Shown: positions 61,488 to 64,000 of the stretch, piece by piece
Position numbering within the stretch: position 1 is the first letter of the stretch
Layout of the letters: every line of letters begins with the position of its first letter
Origin: Litorivita pollutaquae
GTDB lineage: Bacteria > Pseudomonadota > Alphaproteobacteria > Rhodobacterales > Rhodobacteraceae
Direction of reading: 5' to 3'
Assembly: GCF_003205515.1 (NCBI RefSeq)
Contig: NZ_KZ826488.1
Span: forward strand, 62,001 to 126,000
Length of the DNA: 64,000 bases
The notes under the pieces: generated by a model
What the model was told of the DNA's origin: nothing
The model's database searches: none
The model's input: the letters and a program-made list of their open reading frames with translations, nothing else
Program-made: the position numbers and the translations under genes

Positions 61488-62318
61488 TCAGATGACGAAG
61501 CCACCACCGCAGATGATGTGTTGACCCGAGATGAAGTTCGATTCCGGTGCACAGAACAGATAAACCGCGCCTGCGGCCTCTTCCGGTGTGCCGACCCGGC
61601 CCAGAGGAATCATGCGCTCCATTTGGGTCAGAAGCTCGGGGTTCACGCCAACTTTGATCTCTTTTTCCTCGACCTTGATCGTGCTGTCGCCGTCGGCGCT
61701 GCCTTCGGTCAGACGGGTGCGAATCGGGCCGAAAGCCACGGCATTCACGTTGACCTTGTAGCGGCCCCATTCCTTGGCCATCGTCTTGGTGACCCCCAGA
61801 ATGCCGGCCTTGGCGGCGGAATAGTTGATCTGACCCGCGTTGCCGCCGGTGCCCGCGATGGACGAGATATTCACCACCTTGCGGAACACTTCTTGTCCGG
61901 CGGCGGCTTCTTCCTTGGCCTTGGCGCTGATCACCGACTGAGCGGCGCGCATGATTTTGAAGGGCGCTGTCAGGTGCACGTCAATGATTGCCTGCCATTG
62001 CTCGTCGGTCATCTTTTGAACGACGCTGTCCCATGTGTAGCCGGCGTTGTTCACGATGATGTCCAACCCGCCAAAGCTGTCGACGCCGGTTTTGATGAAG
62101 CGTTCGGCAAAGCCGTCTTCGGTCACGCTACCGGCGCAAACCACAGCCTCGCCGCCTGCGGCGCGGATGGCCTCGGCGGTTTCATTGGCCGGATCGGGAT
62201 CCAGATCGTTGATCACCAAACGGGCCCCTTCCGAGGCCAATTTGAGTGCAATTTCGCGTCCGATGCCCCGGCCGGAACCGGAAACCAGCGCAACGCGCCC
62301 GTTGAGTTTATCAGTCAT
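61488..62318 (-). CDS. SDR-family 3-hydroxyacyl-CoA dehydrogenase/FabG-like
   Basis: 276 residues with an intact classical SDR site: nucleotide motif SGSGRGIG (near 13-20), NNAGYTWDS (near 91), catalytic Ser in VNISSIAGTGG (near 150) and Tyr/Lys in INYSAAKAGILGV (near 165). It follows the thiolase gene, so oxidation of a 3-hydroxyacyl-CoA to the 3-oxo form just before thiolysis is the likely reaction. It belongs to the operon preceded by the operator at 63581. Confidence 0.88.
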   Translation of the reverse strand: MTDKLNGRVALVSGSGRGIGREIALKLASEGARLVINDLDPDPANETAEAIRAAGGEAVVCAGSVTEDGFAERFIKTGVDSFGGLDIIVNNAGYTWDSVVQKMTDEQWQAIIDVHLTAPFKIMRAAQSVISAKAKEEAAAGQEVFRKVVNISSIAGTGGNAGQINYSAAKAGILGVTKTMAKEWGRYKVNVNAVAFGPIRTRLTEGSADGDSTIKVEEKEIKVGVNPELLTQMERMIPLGRVGTPEEAAGAVYLFCAPESNFISGQHIICGGGFVI

Positions 62319-62342
62319 ATTCTTTCCTTCCGAATGGCGCTA

Positions 62343-63527
62343 TCAGACTTTTTCATAAAGCGTGGTGACACAGGCTCCGCCGAGGCCGAGATTGTGCTGG
62401 AGCGCCAATCGCGCGCCGTCGACTTGACGTGCATCGGCCTGCCCGCGCAGCTGCTGAACCAGCTCGGTGCATTGCGCAAGACCGGTCGCCCCAAGCGGGT
62501 GCCCCTTGGACAACAGACCGCCCGACGGGTTGGTCACGTATTTACCGCCATAGGTGTTGTCGCCATCGTCAACGAATTTCGCCGCATCACCGCGCGCACA
62601 AAGGCCAAGCGCCTCATAGGTGATCAGTTCGTTATGGGCAAAACAGTCGTGCAGTTCGACCACGTCCACATCATCCGGTCCGATGCCCGCAGCCTCATAA
62701 ACTTGGTCGGCGGCGTTTTTGGCCATCGAGAAGCCGACAACCTCGCGCATGTCGTGCGCGTTGAAGGTTTCCGGTCCGTCCGTTGTCATGGCCTGAGCCG
62801 TGATCCGAACCGAGCTGTCGAGACCGTGCTTGTCTGCAAATTCCTTGGAGCAGATGATTGCTGCGGCCGCGCCACATGTCGGCGGGCAGGCCATCAAACG
62901 GGTCATGACACCGGGCCACATGACGGGCGTTGCCATAACGTCATCGGCTGTCACTTCCTGCCGGAACAGAGCAACCGGGTTTTTGGCTGCGTGGCGGCTG
63001 GCCTTGGCGCGGATCTTCGCGAAAGTTTCCATCGGCGTGCCGAATTCGTCCATATGCGCCTTGCCCGCACCGCCGAAATAGCGAAGCGCCAAGGGGATTT
63101 CCGAATTGCCAACCAGATCATCGGTTTCTTCGTCGAATGATGCAAACGGGCTGACCCGGTCGTTGAACATCGCACCGATTGCGCCGGGTTGCATTTGCTC
63201 GAAACCGAGCGCCAATGCGCATTCAACCGCGCCGCTTTCAACGGCCTGACGTGCGAGGAACAGGGCAGACGATCCAGTCGAGCAGTTGTTGTTCACATTC
63301 ACAATCGGAATGCCGCTCATGCCGACATGATACAGGGCGCGTTGGCCACAGGTGCTATCGCCATAGACGTAGCCGACATAGGCCTGTTGAACCTTGTCGT
63401 AATCAAGGCCTGCATCCGCAAGGGCGGATTTGGTGGCCGTGGTTGCCATGACATCATAGCTTTCGGATTTTCCGGGCTTTTGGAATGGGACCATCCCGAC
63501 GCCGGTGACATAGGCTTTATTTGACAT
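62343..63527 (-). CDS. thiolase/SCP2-type acetyl-CoA acetyltransferase
   Basis: 394 residues from ATG 63527 (GGGAGAGA upstream). The nucleophile Cys 82 lies in VNNNCSTGSSALFLARQAVESG; the second active-site region is VELHDCFAHNELITYEALGL and the third GGLLSKGHPLGATGLAQCTEL. The His-Asp-Cys-Phe motif is typical of SCPx/lipid-transfer-type thiolases, which often handle methyl-branched or steroid side-chain substrates (family knowledge). No extra SCP2 sterol-carrier domain is attached. It would perform the final cleavage of the pathway. Confidence 0.9.
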   Translation of the reverse strand: MSNKAYVTGVGMVPFQKPGKSESYDVMATTATKSALADAGLDYDKVQQAYVGYVYGDSTCGQRALYHVGMSGIPIVNVNNNCSTGSSALFLARQAVESGAVECALALGFEQMQPGAIGAMFNDRVSPFASFDEETDDLVGNSEIPLALRYFGGAGKAHMDEFGTPMETFAKIRAKASRHAAKNPVALFRQEVTADDVMATPVMWPGVMTRLMACPPTCGAAAAIICSKEFADKHGLDSSVRITAQAMTTDGPETFNAHDMREVVGFSMAKNAADQVYEAAGIGPDDVDVVELHDCFAHNELITYEALGLCARGDAAKFVDDGDNTYGGKYVTNPSGGLLSKGHPLGATGLAQCTELVQQLRGQADARQVDGARLALQHNLGLGGACVTTLYEKV

Positions 63528-63580
63528 TTCTCTCTCCCTATAGTGGTCCGGTCCACTTGAATTGAGCACCATTCCATTTT

Positions 63581-63624
63581 CTACCATTTGTTAGATTTTA
63601 TATCCCGGCGCCCAGAACTGTCAA
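63581..63624 (-). promoter_or_regulatory. promoter and TetR-type operator upstream of thiolase
   Basis: On the minus strand TTGACA (63619-63624), 16 bp, TATAAA (63597-63602) forms a strong promoter. Immediately downstream is CTACCATTTGTTAG on the plus strand (63581-63594), one mismatch from the CTAACA-NN-TGTTAG dyad. It lies 54 bp before the thiolase start codon. Confidence 0.7.
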
Positions 63625-63819
63625 CAAGGACGCGCTGTGACGTGGGGTGCTTGCCGGATTTCTTGGCGTGTGCTTGGGTGCTTGCGCCGCCAGCTTTAAA
63701 AGGTCCGCGCATGTTGCAGATCAGGTTTCCGGATCTGAGGATGTCTCGGCAAGACGTTGGCGGACGTCGGACGCGTGGTTTTGACACCGAAGGCGCCAGC
63801 CTAAGAAAGGAATTGAAAA

Positions 63820-64000
63820 ATGGCATACTGCTATGAATTCAAAGGGTTCGTTCCTGTGGTGCCCGAAGGAACATTTGTTCACCCTCAGGCCGTGTTGATC
63901 GGAAACGTCATCCTTGGCAAAGGATGCTATATCGGACCCGGGGCAAGCTTGCGGGGCGATTTCGGCAAGATCGTGATTGGCGACGGCGCCAATGTTCAGG
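63820..64000 (+). CDS. hexapeptide-repeat protein, PaaY/gamma-carbonic-anhydrase-like (partial)
   Basis: ATG 63820 with AAAGGA upstream; 60 residues are visible before the window ends. It starts [20 protein letters not shown] and continues [40 protein letters not shown], the left-handed beta-helix start of the gamma-carbonic-anhydrase family, of which PaaY (a hydroxyphenylacetyl-CoA thioesterase helper in phenylacetate breakdown) is a member. Divergent from the thiolase operon. The exact subfamily cannot be fixed from this fragment. Confidence 0.75.
   Translation, partial: MAYCYEFKGFVPVVPEGTFVHPQAVLIGNVILGKGCYIGPGASLRGDFGKIVIGDGANVQ

Noticed and set aside
61518-63140. Plus-strand open frame of 540 codons opposite thiolase and SDR
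   Set aside because: It lies antisense to two well-supported genes and has no recognisable protein features.
1-64000. CRISPR arrays, rRNA or tRNA genes, prophage
   Set aside because: I saw no regularly spaced direct repeats with spacers, no tRNA-like cloverleaf or rRNA stretches and no phage structural genes on reading through both strands; a covariance-model scan would be needed to exclude small RNAs.

Overview
The window looks like part of an extrachromosomal replicon (plasmid or chromid) of a Rhodobacterales alphaproteobacterium (Roseobacter-group type). The basis is a replication/partition module at 18.4-22.0 kb, made of parA-parB plus a divergent, DnaA-domain replication initiator (the 'DnaA-like' plasmid type known from Rhodobacterales). 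The DNA is GC-rich with 4-bp ATGA gene overlaps throughout, and the catabolic gene content is dominated by acyl-CoA chemistry. No lineage search could be run, so the taxonomic call is inference.

Layout. 0-9 kb: a minus-strand branched-chain-type ABC uptake operon (livF, M, H, G) with an acyl-CoA synthetase and an atypical SDR, then a CaiB/BaiF CoA-transferase with an acyl-CoA dehydrogenase. 9.6-13.1 kb: nadA-nadB-nadC. 13.3-17.5 kb: RND efflux pump and adaptor. 18.4-22.0 kb: parB, parA, a putative iteron origin and the replication initiator, with four parS-like palindromes. 22.1-27.8 kb: an unusual set of S8 peptidase, Gly-rich PAP2/haloperoxidase-fold protein, winged-helix/TPR regulator and two divergent small proteins. 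28.1-28.7 kb: ccdAB-type toxin-antitoxin. 28.8-30.0 kb: SulP transporter without STAS. 30.3-33.5 kb: LysR regulator, a decayed acyl-CoA dehydrogenase, a MaoC-type hydratase and a CitE-type lyase, resembling itaconate/C5-dicarboxylate catabolism. 34.1-37.7 kb: an insertion-sequence zone (two IS6-type structures, one IS30) with an AT-richer unknown gene between the IS6 ends. 37.9-47.0 kb: MmgE/PrpD protein, AidB-like acyl-CoA dehydrogenase, two-subunit CoA-transferase, fused TRAP permease, TAXI binding protein and divergent LysR. 47.1-54.9 kb: an IclR-linked acyl-CoA operon that includes a 43-residue microprotein. 55.1-61.3 kb: acyl-CoA dehydrogenase, biotin-dependent acyl-CoA carboxylase (two subunits), enoyl-CoA hydratase and TetR regulator. 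61.5-63.6 kb: SDR and thiolase. 63.8 kb to the end: the start of a hexapeptide-repeat (PaaY/gamma-carbonic-anhydrase-like) gene.

How the parts fit. A 14-bp dyad, CTAACA-NN-TGTTAG, lies 21-60 bp upstream of the first gene of four operons: SDR-livG-acs-livHMF, CaiB-ACAD, tetR-carboxylase-ACAD and thiolase-SDR. In two of them it sits directly downstream of a well-spaced promoter. I infer one TetR regulon joining the two ends of the window into a single pathway: uptake, CoA activation, dehydrogenation, biotin-dependent carboxylation, hydration and thiolysis of an acid, plausibly beta-methyl-branched. Three of the four 20-bp partition palindromes lie inside parA in the same reading frame and encode near-identical heptapeptides.
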